From: an uncultured Bacteroidota bacterium
Lineage (GTDB): Bacteria > Bacteroidota > Bacteroidia > Chitinophagales > Chitinophagaceae
Length of the DNA: 64,000 nucleotides
Assembly (NCBI GenBank): GCA_903910765.1
Contig: CAIWBA010000291.1
Location: forward strand, 62,001 to 126,000
Direction of reading: 5' to 3'
Shown: positions 34,588 through 43,831 of the stretch, one piece after another
How positions within the stretch are numbered: position 1 is the first letter of the stretch
Layout: each line of letters begins with the position of its first letter
Notes under the pieces: generated by a model
Told to the model about the DNA's origin: nothing
The model's input: only the letters and a program-made list of their open reading frames with translations
Database searches by the model: none
Program-made: the position numbers and the translations under genes

Positions 34588-36423
34588 ATGGCATCTAATA
34601 AAGAAATAGGAAAAAAGTACCAGTTACTCGATGAGATTGAACACGTACTTAAAAGACCTGGTATGTATATTGGTTCAACTAAACCTCATACTGGAAATGA
34701 ATGGATTCTAGAAGATGGAGTCTACGAAAAATACGAGCTTACATATAACCCAGGATTCTTGAAGTTATTTGATGAGATTATCTCAAATTCAGTTGATGAA
34801 CATAAACGTTCTGGTAAAATCAATACAATCAAAGTAACTACGACCCTTGATACAATTACTGTTTGGGATAATGGCGGAATTCCAGTCATTCAACATCCTG
34901 AACATAAAGTTTGGATTCCTGAATTAATCTTCTCTAATCTTAGAGCTGGATCAAATTTTAATGATGATGAAGGTCGTACTGTTGCAGGTACAAATGGAGT
35001 TGGTGCTTCATTAGTTAATATATTTTCAAAGAAATTTGTTATTGATACAGCTGATGGAAAAAATCGTTTCATACAGACATTTACAAATAATATGTCAAGC
35101 AGAACTCCAGTAAAAACCAGCAGAACAACTCAAGGTTTTACTGAGATTACATATGTTCCAGATCTTGCAAGATTTGAAATGACCGATATTAATGCAAGTA
35201 ATTGGAAGATGATGCGTAAGCGTGTTATTGATATTGCGGCAGCCAATCCAGGTCTTAAACTTGAATTTAACGGAGAGAAGTTTAGGTTCAAAACATTTAA
35301 AGAATATGTTGATCTATATGTAAAGGATTCTATTTGGGAAAAGTCAAAGGACTGGGAATTTGCAATGGGAGTTTCAAAAGAAGGTTATCAATCTATTTCA
35401 TTTGTTAACTCAATCCAAACAAAAGACGGAGGAACTCATGAATCGTATATATTAAATCAGGTTATCGAGTATTTACGTACCATGATTAAAAAGAAACATA
35501 AAGTTGAAGTTAAACCTTCTGAAATAAAGAATCATCTATTTCTTTTTATAAACTGTACTGTACTTAACCCAGCATTCTCTTCCCAAACAAAAGAGAAGTT
35601 AATTACTGAACCTAAAGATTTTGGAACCAAACATGAAGTAACTGAAAAATTTGCAAAGGCAGTATTTACATCAGAAGTAATCCAGTCTCTATTAGATTGG
35701 ATTGAACAAAAGAAGAGTGCAGATGAGAGAGCAGAACTTCGTAAACTAAATAAGTCTCTTGCAAATACTAAAGTCCTAAAGTTAATTGATGCAAAAGGCA
35801 AGGACAGAAATAAATGCGTACTTGGAATATTTGAAGGTATGTCAGCCTTATCAGCAGTTCGTAAGTTTAGAGACCCTCAAAACTTTGGAGCATTTCCATT
35901 AAAGGGTAAGTTCCTAAATGTCAGTGAGATGGCAAACTCTGGAGTCATTCAGAATGAAGAGGTTATTCAGTTAATGGCTTCATTAGGAATCAAGTTAGGT
36001 GAAGAACCTAAAGACCTTAGATATGGCAAGGTGTACATATATACTGATGCAGATCCTGATGGAGACTCAATTGCTGCTCTACTAATAAATTTCTTTAATA
36101 AGTATTGGCCAGAACTATTTGAGCAAGGCCGAGTATTTAAAGTAATGACTCCACTTGTTGTTGCAAAGAAAGGTAAAGAGGTAAAGCCATTCTATTCAAA
36201 TGACGAATACTCTGAATGGGAAAAGAAGTCAGGTGCTAAAGGTTGGGACGTTGAATATAAGAAAGGACTTGCTGCTCTTGAAGATGTTGAGTACCGAGAT
36301 ATTATACACAGTCCAGTTCTAGTTAAACTTCAAAATGACAAGTTATATAAAGAAAGTCTTACTAACTGGTTTGGTTCTGATTCAGAACCTCGTAAAGAAA
36401 AACTACTTAAGCTTTCAATTTAG
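34588..36423 (+). CDS. Type II DNA topoisomerase, ATPase/TOPRIM subunit (T4 gp39/GyrB-like)
   Basis: HVLKRPGMYIGST, LFDEIISNSVDEH, VWDNGGIPV, TNGVGASLVNIFS, IYTDADPDGDSIAALLINFF. Confidence 0.9.
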   Translation: MASNKEIGKKYQLLDEIEHVLKRPGMYIGSTKPHTGNEWILEDGVYEKYELTYNPGFLKLFDEIISNSVDEHKRSGKINTIKVTTTLDTITVWDNGGIPVIQHPEHKVWIPELIFSNLRAGSNFNDDEGRTVAGTNGVGASLVNIFSKKFVIDTADGKNRFIQTFTNNMSSRTPVKTSRTTQGFTEITYVPDLARFEMTDINASNWKMMRKRVIDIAAANPGLKLEFNGEKFRFKTFKEYVDLYVKDSIWEKSKDWEFAMGVSKEGYQSISFVNSIQTKDGGTHESYILNQVIEYLRTMIKKKHKVEVKPSEIKNHLFLFINCTVLNPAFSSQTKEKLITEPKDFGTKHEVTEKFAKAVFTSEVIQSLLDWIEQKKSADERAELRKLNKSLANTKVLKLIDAKGKDRNKCVLGIFEGMSALSAVRKFRDPQNFGAFPLKGKFLNVSEMANSGVIQNEEVIQLMASLGIKLGEEPKDLRYGKVYIYTDADPDGDSIAALLINFFNKYWPELFEQGRVFKVMTPLVVAKKGKEVKPFYSNDEYSEWEKKSGAKGWDVEYKKGLAALEDVEYRDIIHSPVLVKLQNDKLYKESLTNWFGSDSEPRKEKLLKLSI

Positions 36424-36437
36424 TATATTATCACAGT

Positions 36438-37799
36438 ATGAATCAATTACAAAATAAAACAGTTACTGAATATTTAGATCAGGACTATGCAATGTACGGA
36501 ATGTACACGCTAGAGAGTAGAGCAATCCCATCTGTGATTGATGGTTTTAAACCTACTGCTCGTAAAATTATCTACATTGCTGATAAAGTTTGGAAGTCAG
36601 GTAATGAGAAGCCCCTAAAAATATTTCAATTAGGCGGGCGTATTGCAGCTGATGCACATTATCATCATGGTGATGGATCATTAAATGGTGCAATTATTGG
36701 AATGGCTCAATCATTTAAAAACTCGTTACCATTACTTGAAGAGCTAGGCCAATTTGGTTCTTTACGATCTCCTGAAGCTGGAGCAGCTCGTTATATTTCA
36801 ACTAAGTTAACTTCAAATTTCAGACTCCTATATAAAGACTTTGAATTATTAGAGAATCAAGTTGAAGAAGGAAATACTATTGAACCTAAATATTTCTTAC
36901 CGGTTATTCCAACTGTCTTATTAAATGGTAGTTCAGGAATTGCTGTAGGTTTTGCAACTAATATATTAAATCGTAATCCACTTGACTTAGTTGATGCTTG
37001 TGTTAAAGTGCTTGATGGCAAAAAGGTTGGCAAATTACTTCCATGGTGGAAAGAATATTTTGGTCCAGTTGAGTTAGTTACTGGAACAAATCAATATGTA
37101 ATGCGTGGAGTGTATGAGATTCAAAATACAACGACTGTTAATATTACAGAACTTCCTCCATCAATGACTTTTCAGAAATACGAAATATATCTTAACTCCC
37201 TATTAGATAGAGGTATAATTTATTCATATGAAGATAATTCTACTAATGGAATAAATTACACGATTAAATTTGCAAGAGCTACCTTATCTGATCTTATTGC
37301 AAAAGGCAAACTTGACCAAACTCTTAAAATGGTTGAGACTGAAACTGAGAACTTAACTTGTTTAAATGAAAGAGGTAAGTTAATAATATTTGAAGAAGTT
37401 TCTCAAGTAGTTGAATACTTTGTAAAGTTTAGATTAAGTTTCTATTCAAAAAGAAAAGCGTTCTTAATTAATAAGTATACTGAAGAACTTAAGTATCTTT
37501 CAAACCGAGCACGCTTTGTAAAACTTATAATCGATGGAAAATTAAGAGTTAATAATGTTCCACGTAAAGATATTATAGCATTCCTTGAATCAAACGGTTT
37601 TGACCAAGTTAGTGGATCATATAACTATTTGTTAAATATGCCAATTCATTCTTTGACTAAAGAAACGTATGATCAATTATTAAAAGAAGTTTCAGAAAAG
37701 AAGACTGAACTTTCAGAAGTTAAGAAATTGGAACCGGTTGATATGTACCGAACTGACTTAGCTGATCTTAAGAAAAATTTAAAATCAACCTTAAAATAA
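36438..37799 (+). CDS. Type II DNA topoisomerase, cleavage subunit (T4 gp52/GyrA-like)
   Basis: RAIPSVIDGFKPTARKIIYIA, DAHYHHGDGSLNGAIIGMAQ, GAARYISTKLT. Confidence 0.9.
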   Translation: MNQLQNKTVTEYLDQDYAMYGMYTLESRAIPSVIDGFKPTARKIIYIADKVWKSGNEKPLKIFQLGGRIAADAHYHHGDGSLNGAIIGMAQSFKNSLPLLEELGQFGSLRSPEAGAARYISTKLTSNFRLLYKDFELLENQVEEGNTIEPKYFLPVIPTVLLNGSSGIAVGFATNILNRNPLDLVDACVKVLDGKKVGKLLPWWKEYFGPVELVTGTNQYVMRGVYEIQNTTTVNITELPPSMTFQKYEIYLNSLLDRGIIYSYEDNSTNGINYTIKFARATLSDLIAKGKLDQTLKMVETETENLTCLNERGKLIIFEEVSQVVEYFVKFRLSFYSKRKAFLINKYTEELKYLSNRARFVKLIIDGKLRVNNVPRKDIIAFLESNGFDQVSGSYNYLLNMPIHSLTKETYDQLLKEVSEKKTELSEVKKLEPVDMYRTDLADLKKNLKSTLK

Positions 37800-37804
37800 T
37801 TGAC

Positions 37805-38173
37805 ATGATAGAAACAATCGCAAATGTATTAGGAAGACCTGGTAGAATGATCGCAGGTTCAAAGAGCGGATACAAAGATAGCTATCCAAATCATCTTACT
37901 ATATTTAATTCAAATATCTGTACTGAACATGGTAAAGTATGGCATGGCGATATTGACTTAACCCTAAGTAAAGATATATTAACTGACCTAGCCAATGAGG
38001 TAGGCCAAGATTTGTATGTATTATACGAAATGGATGCTCGTTTTGAAAATGAAAATGCTCCACTACTTGAAAATGCAGTTGTTGTATTTTGTCAAGCTGG
38101 AGAAATTAAAGTTAATCAAGACTCTTTCTATCGAAATATCGATATTGACACATTAACCCTAAAAAACCAATAA
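37805..38173 (+). CDS. Hypothetical protein
   Basis: ORF track. Confidence 0.55.
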   Translation: MIETIANVLGRPGRMIAGSKSGYKDSYPNHLTIFNSNICTEHGKVWHGDIDLTLSKDILTDLANEVGQDLYVLYEMDARFENENAPLLENAVVVFCQAGEIKVNQDSFYRNIDIDTLTLKNQ

Positions 38174-38178
38174 ACCCT

Positions 38179-38730
38179 ATGATTAAAACGTTTACACAAT
38201 TCCTTACGGGATTATTTGAAAAGAAAGGCGACACCTACGAGTATGGCTGTGCTATGATCTATTTTGATTTTCCAGAAATTGAAGAGTTCCATTCACAAAT
38301 TGACAAAGATGATGTCTACTTAACTGAGGAAGACCGTTCATTTGGATTAGAGGATGAACCTCATACTACCTTATTGTATGGACTACATTCAAATGAGATT
38401 CCTGATCCTGTTATCTTAAATATCTGTACAAGTAGAGAAATTGGACCAATGAAATTAGTTAATGCATCTCTATTTGAAAATGAGAAATATGATGTTCTTA
38501 AATTTGATGTAGAGAATCCTGTGCTATCTGAAATTAATGCAGAGCTTGCAGAATTACCGCATACAACAAATTTTCCTAATTACCATCCACATGCAACAAT
38601 TGGTTATCTAAAACCTGGTACTGGTAAAAAATATGTAGAGTTATTTAAAGGTAAAGAATATGATGTAGTGCCAAAGAAAATTGTCTACTCAAAACCAGAC
38701 GGTACACGATTTGAAGAACCAATTTCTTAG
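38179..38730 (+). CDS. 2H phosphoesterase-like protein, weak tag
   Basis: EPHTTLLYGLH and NYHPHATIGYLKPG paired HxT motifs; MIKTFTQFLTGLFEK N-terminus. Confidence 0.65.
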   Translation: MIKTFTQFLTGLFEKKGDTYEYGCAMIYFDFPEIEEFHSQIDKDDVYLTEEDRSFGLEDEPHTTLLYGLHSNEIPDPVILNICTSREIGPMKLVNASLFENEKYDVLKFDVENPVLSEINAELAELPHTTNFPNYHPHATIGYLKPGTGKKYVELFKGKEYDVVPKKIVYSKPDGTRFEEPIS

Positions 38731-38743
38731 TTAATTACTATAT

Positions 38744-39751
38744 ATGCGAGAACTTATAATAATCGGGTCTTATGCAGATTCAAATATAAAATTAGAACTT
38801 TTAGAAAAGTGTATCATAGGTTGTAAGCAAAAAGGTTTAGATGTTTTAGTGTATGCAAAGTATCCAATCCCAGAGAGAATACATAAACTATGCGATTATT
38901 ATATTTTTGATAAATCTAATCCAATTGTAAAAAATCGAGTGTTTAGCGTTTGGCGAATTTGGTCAAATCGAAAAATTGTCTTTAATAAAGAAGAATATGG
39001 GTTTGCTGCAATAGAACAAATAATAAATGGATTAGGTTTTGCACATATGTTAAATTATGAATATGCTCATTTTCTTAATTATGATATTGATCTTACAAAC
39101 TTTGATGAATATTACAAAAAAATAAAATCTTTAATATCTAATTCAGCTGGAGTATTTTATAATTTTGGTAAATATGGAGATAATTTAGGAGTATTATGTA
39201 CTCAAATGTATTTTAATGTACAAAAATCATTTACTTCTATAAAACCATTAATTAATTTAAACCATTATCAAATGGTAACTTCCCATACTGAAAAACTAGC
39301 TGAAGCTTTTTTATATCATTGCTTGCTAATTTCAAATTTAAAAATAATTATAATAAAAGAACCTCCAATTTTAAATGAATTATTTACAGAACAAGGAGAT
39401 AGATTATACGGACTGATACCTAAAAATCATGAATCATTATTAAAATACTTTGAATGTTTCTATATAGGATCAGCCAAAGATACTTCATCTATTAAAAAAA
39501 TCATGGTATACAAGATAAAACAGGAAATTAGTTATCTAAAACTCGATATTGGTACTGAAATTTTAGAATTTACTGATTTAAAATTAAATGTGTGGAAACA
39601 TTATCAATTTTATGAGATTGATTTAATTGACACAAATCCAACTAAATTAACAATACTTCAAGTTAACAATGAAATTATGCAAGAAACTATTGATGAAACC
39701 TTAAGTAATAGATATTGGAACTCTAATTTTATTTTTGAACATACTGAATAA
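38744..39751 (+). CDS. Glycosyltransferase-like protein
   Basis: RELIIIGSYADSN...YEYAHFLNYDIDL; tentative. Confidence 0.4.
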   Translation: MRELIIIGSYADSNIKLELLEKCIIGCKQKGLDVLVYAKYPIPERIHKLCDYYIFDKSNPIVKNRVFSVWRIWSNRKIVFNKEEYGFAAIEQIINGLGFAHMLNYEYAHFLNYDIDLTNFDEYYKKIKSLISNSAGVFYNFGKYGDNLGVLCTQMYFNVQKSFTSIKPLINLNHYQMVTSHTEKLAEAFLYHCLLISNLKIIIIKEPPILNELFTEQGDRLYGLIPKNHESLLKYFECFYIGSAKDTSSIKKIMVYKIKQEISYLKLDIGTEILEFTDLKLNVWKHYQFYEIDLIDTNPTKLTILQVNNEIMQETIDETLSNRYWNSNFIFEHTE

Positions 39752-39764
39752 AAAATATAAACAT

Positions 39765-40724
39765 ATGAACTACAAAATCTTTTCAATCGATGACTCTGAC
39801 TTAGCTGAAAGAATCGTAAGCATTATTTGTTCTGATACTAACAGCAATGACTGTAATTTAGGAACCCTAAAAATTGATACATTCTCTGATGGAGAAATTA
39901 GCCCGCAATTTATGGAATCAATTAGAGATAAAAAAGTATTTTTAGTTTTAAGTACAACTTCTCCTGAGAAAATAGTAACTCTGCTGTTGTCAATTGATGC
40001 AGCAAAGAGAGCCTCAGCCTCTGAAGTAATTTTAGTAATTCCATACTTTGGATATTCCAGACAAGATCGTAAAGAAGGTTTACGTGGAGCAATTGGTGCA
40101 AAATTAATGGCTGACTTATTACAAACTGCTGGTGCTGATCGTATTATTGCTCTTGACCTACATGCTGAACAGATTCAAGGCTTCTTTGATATTCCAGTTA
40201 ACATGATTCCTGGCCATATTGCATTCTCTTCGTTCATTAAATCTTTAGGACCTGATGATTATTGTATCTGTTCTCCTGATGCAGGCGGAGTAAAAAGAGC
40301 CAGTAAATTCCATCAAAAGTTTTTATATAAATTTCCAGGAACCCATTTTGCAATGCTATCTAAATTAAGAGATAAACCAAATTCAATTGAGCGAATGGAT
40401 TTAATCGGAGATGTTAAAGACCGCCATGTAATATTAGTAGATGATATGATTGATACTGGTGGAACCTTAATAAATGCAGCTCGTCTATTAAAAGAAGGTG
40501 GTGCAAAATATGTAACTGCAGTAATTTCGCATGGTGTATTATCTGGAAAAGGTCATGAACGCATTGCTGGATCAACTGATCTTGACCAATTAATAATTAC
40601 TGATTCAATTAACCAAATAGAAAATCCTAAAATTCAGGTAGTATCTTGTGCTAAATCTATTGCACGAGCTATTGAGGCAGTTGTAAATTCTATTTCAATG
40701 GACTCTCATTTAGAGAAGATTTAA
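39765..40724 (+). CDS. prs: Ribose-phosphate pyrophosphokinase (PRPP synthetase)
   Basis: FSDGEI, IPYFGYSRQDRK, ALDLHAEQIQGFFDIPV, VDDMIDTGGTLINAA. Confidence 0.9.
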   Translation: MNYKIFSIDDSDLAERIVSIICSDTNSNDCNLGTLKIDTFSDGEISPQFMESIRDKKVFLVLSTTSPEKIVTLLLSIDAAKRASASEVILVIPYFGYSRQDRKEGLRGAIGAKLMADLLQTAGADRIIALDLHAEQIQGFFDIPVNMIPGHIAFSSFIKSLGPDDYCICSPDAGGVKRASKFHQKFLYKFPGTHFAMLSKLRDKPNSIERMDLIGDVKDRHVILVDDMIDTGGTLINAARLLKEGGAKYVTAVISHGVLSGKGHERIAGSTDLDQLIITDSINQIENPKIQVVSCAKSIARAIEAVVNSISMDSHLEKI

Positions 40725-41464
40725 AATATTAAACTAACCATAACTGAAGCGGTCTGCTGTAAAGGGCTCACCGCTTTATTTATGTAATAAGGATAGCCTT
40801 GATAGCTTAATACATATAATAAACCTACTGAATATTTCTTAGTTACACTTATTGAAACCGAATTGGTACTACGAATATTTAAGTTATCATGGAAACTAAC
40901 ATTACGATCTGAATAAATTGCAGGCTGAAATAGAGTAATTGATGCTAGTTTAAATATTGATTTAGCATAGTCAAATTTGATTCGTGTTGAAGATCGTATT
41001 GTAAAATTATTCATATCTGAATTACTACTGGATGAATAATATTCAGGTAAAATTACTTCTGATATATTAAAATTTATAGATTTATTCTTTATAATTGAGT
41101 GTCCTAGTCCAATACCTAATGAACCTCTAAAATTAATTTTACGTTGAAATGAACGTTCCTCTTCATTAAACACAAGTACTTTCCATTTGCCTATTGACTT
41201 TGCAAGATTTGCAGTATTATAAAATTCGTTTTCATATAGATTCATATCATGAGAACCATATGGAGACTGCTCACTCCATCTATAATTTGGATTAATTGAC
41301 CAAGTATATTGGCCACTGTCTTTTTTAATTTCTGACTTAACCGTAAGGCCTAATGAACTAAAATTTCCCTTGGAACCATCTGCTCCAAGGGAAAGTATTT
41401 TAGCAATTTGACCATTACTTAATTGAGATAGCATAAGAGCTATCGATAATATTAATAATCTCAT
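40721..41464 (-). CDS. Outer-membrane beta-barrel-like protein (possibly DUF481-like) with signal peptide
   Basis: MRLLILSIALMLSQLSNGQ signal; alternating aromatic strands, C-terminal SVMVSLIF. Confidence 0.5.
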   Translation of the reverse strand: MRLLILSIALMLSQLSNGQIAKILSLGADGSKGNFSSLGLTVKSEIKKDSGQYTWSINPNYRWSEQSPYGSHDMNLYENEFYNTANLAKSIGKWKVLVFNEEERSFQRKINFRGSLGIGLGHSIIKNKSINFNISEVILPEYYSSSSNSDMNNFTIRSSTRIKFDYAKSIFKLASITLFQPAIYSDRNVSFHDNLNIRSTNSVSISVTKKYSVGLLYVLSYQGYPYYINKAVSPLQQTASVMVSLIF

Positions 41465-41478
41465 TTACTTAACTGTTT

Positions 41479-41769
41479 TTATGGTCGCATTGGATATTCT
41501 CCAGCAACTGCAATATAGTATGGGATATATTGTTTATCCATATGACCGGTTTGTCCGGGTACATGATTTAAAATATTACCAGCTGAATCCCTAAGCCTTA
41601 GGTCAGGTAGAGCAAATGTATGTTGTCCATCTCCACCATATGATCCGCCTATTAACGAAAATAGTGCTGGATAATCAGCGACTGATAAAATTTGACCTTC
41701 GCATTTTTCCCAACCAATTGGAGCCCAATCCCATGAGAATTGCATAATTGTTCCTATAAAAGTATCCAT
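41479..41769 (-). CDS. Phage tail collar domain protein
   Basis: GTIMQFSWDWAPIGWEKCEGQILSVADYPALFSLIGGSYGGDGQHTFALPDLR. Confidence 0.8.
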   Translation of the reverse strand: MDTFIGTIMQFSWDWAPIGWEKCEGQILSVADYPALFSLIGGSYGGDGQHTFALPDLRLRDSAGNILNHVPGQTGHMDKQYIPYYIAVAGEYPMRP

Positions 41770-41785
41770 TGTTAGTTATATTATT

Positions 41786-42238
41786 TTAGTCTCTTGATGG
41801 GTAAATACCCTCAACACAAATGATATAGTTCATACCAACAAACGGTTGTCTATTTTCAATTGGTGCCCATTGTTCAGAAATTGAAGCTCTATCAATAACC
41901 GAAGGTGCACCATCTCTACCGGTGGTTTTAGTATCAAGATTAACGGTATTTACACTTAACGCAACGTGATGTTCAGTGATAATATTTGATTCACAACCGC
42001 CAGTTTGACCAATACCGACTGGTGATAAGTTAGTACCTTGACCTACACCAACTGGAATTCTACCTCTTAAATCAGGTAGAGCAAATGTATGTTGACCATC
42101 TCCACCATATGTTGTACCTAAGATGGAATAAAGCGCAGTATACTGGCTTATTGATAATAATCTACCATCGCAGATCATATACCCTTTGGGTTGAAAATAC
42201 CCAGCAAATAATTTAATTGTTCCTAATAATTCATCCAT
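41786..42238 (-). CDS. Phage tail collar domain protein
   Basis: GTIKLFAGYFQPKGYMICDGRLLSISQYTALYSILGTTYGGDGQHTFALPDLRGR. Confidence 0.85.
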   Translation of the reverse strand: MDELLGTIKLFAGYFQPKGYMICDGRLLSISQYTALYSILGTTYGGDGQHTFALPDLRGRIPVGVGQGTNLSPVGIGQTGGCESNIITEHHVALSVNTVNLDTKTTGRDGAPSVIDRASISEQWAPIENRQPFVGMNYIICVEGIYPSRD

Positions 42239-42248
42239 TGTTGTTTTG

Positions 42249-43076
42249 TTATTTTAATAAATTGTAATATTCGTTAAAGTGCTTAATACGATCAGCTAAA
42301 CCGATTGTACCGCCATTTACTCTTTTAGTTACAGCAGTTACAGCTGCTTCATCTGCTCCTTTATCGCAAATCGTCCAAAGATTATTTGAGTTAAAGAAGA
42401 ATGCAGCAGATGCTAATGGATATTTAGTTGCAACTAGATCTGGATTTGCTAAAATATCTTCATCAACTGTTTTATCAAATTTTGTATAATTATCTTTACC
42501 AGTTAATTGGATATAGCCACGACCGTGGAATTTCCAACCTTCTCCACTTGGCTCAGCACCATTACCCATACGGCTACCGTATACTTTGTTTGCAATCTTT
42601 TCAGGTTTTCTTTCATAAGGTAGAGCAGCAGCTTCATTAACAAAATACTTTCCGAAAGTTCCAGTAAGTCCTTTAGCTGAATAGTTTAAATTTTCTTGTA
42701 CTGCTTTAAATCCGCCACTTTCATGTCCGCATTGAGCAAGGAAATGTGCTAGTCTTAAGGTATTGGTAATACCGAATTTTGCAGCAGTATCTGGAATTTG
42801 GGCAATAACTGAGTCCGGTACATGACCTTTAAGTGCAGCAAGTTTAAAGTCACTAGCTGGAATAGTTACAGTAGTTACTTGAGTAGCAGGTGCTGCACCA
42901 AACATTTTAGTCCAAGTTCCATCTCCTACTAGGCCGTCAGCAGTTAAGCCATTAGCTGTTTGCCATTCTTTTACTTTGGTTTCAGTTCCAGGTCCAAATT
43001 GGCCATCTGCTGTTAATCCAAGTTTCTCTTGAAGTTTAATAACTTCTGGACCAGTCGATCCGTTTTTTAATAACAT
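42249..43076 (-). CDS. GH19 (chitinase-like) endolysin with N-terminal peptidoglycan-binding domain
   Basis: VIKLQEKLGLTADGQFGPGTETKVKEWQ; LAHFLAQCGHESGGF...GEGWKFHGRGYIQLTGKDNY. Confidence 0.9.
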   Translation of the reverse strand: MLLKNGSTGPEVIKLQEKLGLTADGQFGPGTETKVKEWQTANGLTADGLVGDGTWTKMFGAAPATQVTTVTIPASDFKLAALKGHVPDSVIAQIPDTAAKFGITNTLRLAHFLAQCGHESGGFKAVQENLNYSAKGLTGTFGKYFVNEAAALPYERKPEKIANKVYGSRMGNGAEPSGEGWKFHGRGYIQLTGKDNYTKFDKTVDEDILANPDLVATKYPLASAAFFFNSNNLWTICDKGADEAAVTAVTKRVNGGTIGLADRIKHFNEYYNLLK

Positions 43077-43145
43077 AGATATGAGTTTTTTGTTATTTAT
43101 TCAATATGAGTAGGGCAGTCATGGCAAACTAATAAATAACATAGT

Positions 43146-43517
43146 ATGAGCCCGTACATTAATAAAAGAAGTTCTAAATTGATACTGTCTTGGTGTATTG
43201 AAAAATATGGACCAAGTTCATATGCTAATGTGAAAACCTTAACAATCAAGCTTGATCCTACCCTGGACTGCTTTGGCCAATACTTTCCATATCATAATCA
43301 AATTTCAGTAAACCCAAAGATGCACAGATCCCTTATTTCATGGTGCTCAACTATAATTCATGAGTATACTCATTTTCAGCAGGACATGATTAAATATACA
43401 GAATATAAAACAAGTTACGAAAATCACCCCTATGAGATCAGTTGTAACAATCGAGGAGATCGAGACAAGCTTGAGGCAAGAAAATATATCTTAGGGAAAC
43501 TTCGTATCATAATATAG
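43146..43517 (+). CDS. Small HExxH metallopeptidase-like protein
   Basis: STIIHEYTHFQQD. Confidence 0.6.
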   Translation: MSPYINKRSSKLILSWCIEKYGPSSYANVKTLTIKLDPTLDCFGQYFPYHNQISVNPKMHRSLISWCSTIIHEYTHFQQDMIKYTEYKTSYENHPYEISCNNRGDRDKLEARKYILGKLRIII

Positions 43518-43560
43518 TATAATTACTCTATAAATAACAAAAATAAAAACCCAAGACCAA

Positions 43561-43746
43561 ATGAAAAGATTATTTTTCGCTATCGTTGCTACAGCTGCAA
43601 TGTTTGCTAGCTGTCAAAACACAGCAACCGAGACACCAGTTACAACTGGAACAGATTCAACTGCAGTAGATTCTACTGTTATTGTAGCTGATTCATCTGC
43701 ATGTGATGCATGTAGTGCTGTTGATACAGCAACTGTGTCTAAGTAA
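43561..43746 (+). CDS. Small lipoprotein
   Basis: MKRLFFAIVATAAMFASCQN. Confidence 0.65.
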   Translation: MKRLFFAIVATAAMFASCQNTATETPVTTGTDSTAVDSTVIVADSSACDACSAVDTATVSK

Positions 43747-43770
43747 TTAGCTAAAAACTTTTTACGACCT

Positions 43771-43805
43771 AAATGCTCAAGTTTACGCTTGGGCATTTGT
43801 TTTTT
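43771..43805 (+). terminator. Intrinsic terminator
   Basis: AAATGCTCAAG-TTTAC-GCTTGGGCATTTGTTTTTT. Confidence 0.65.
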
Positions 43806-43831
43806 GTATAAATAACAAAAAACATCGTAAA

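Noticed and set aside
35532-35801. Minus-strand ORF inside the topoisomerase gene
   Set aside because: Antisense to strongly conserved coding sequence.
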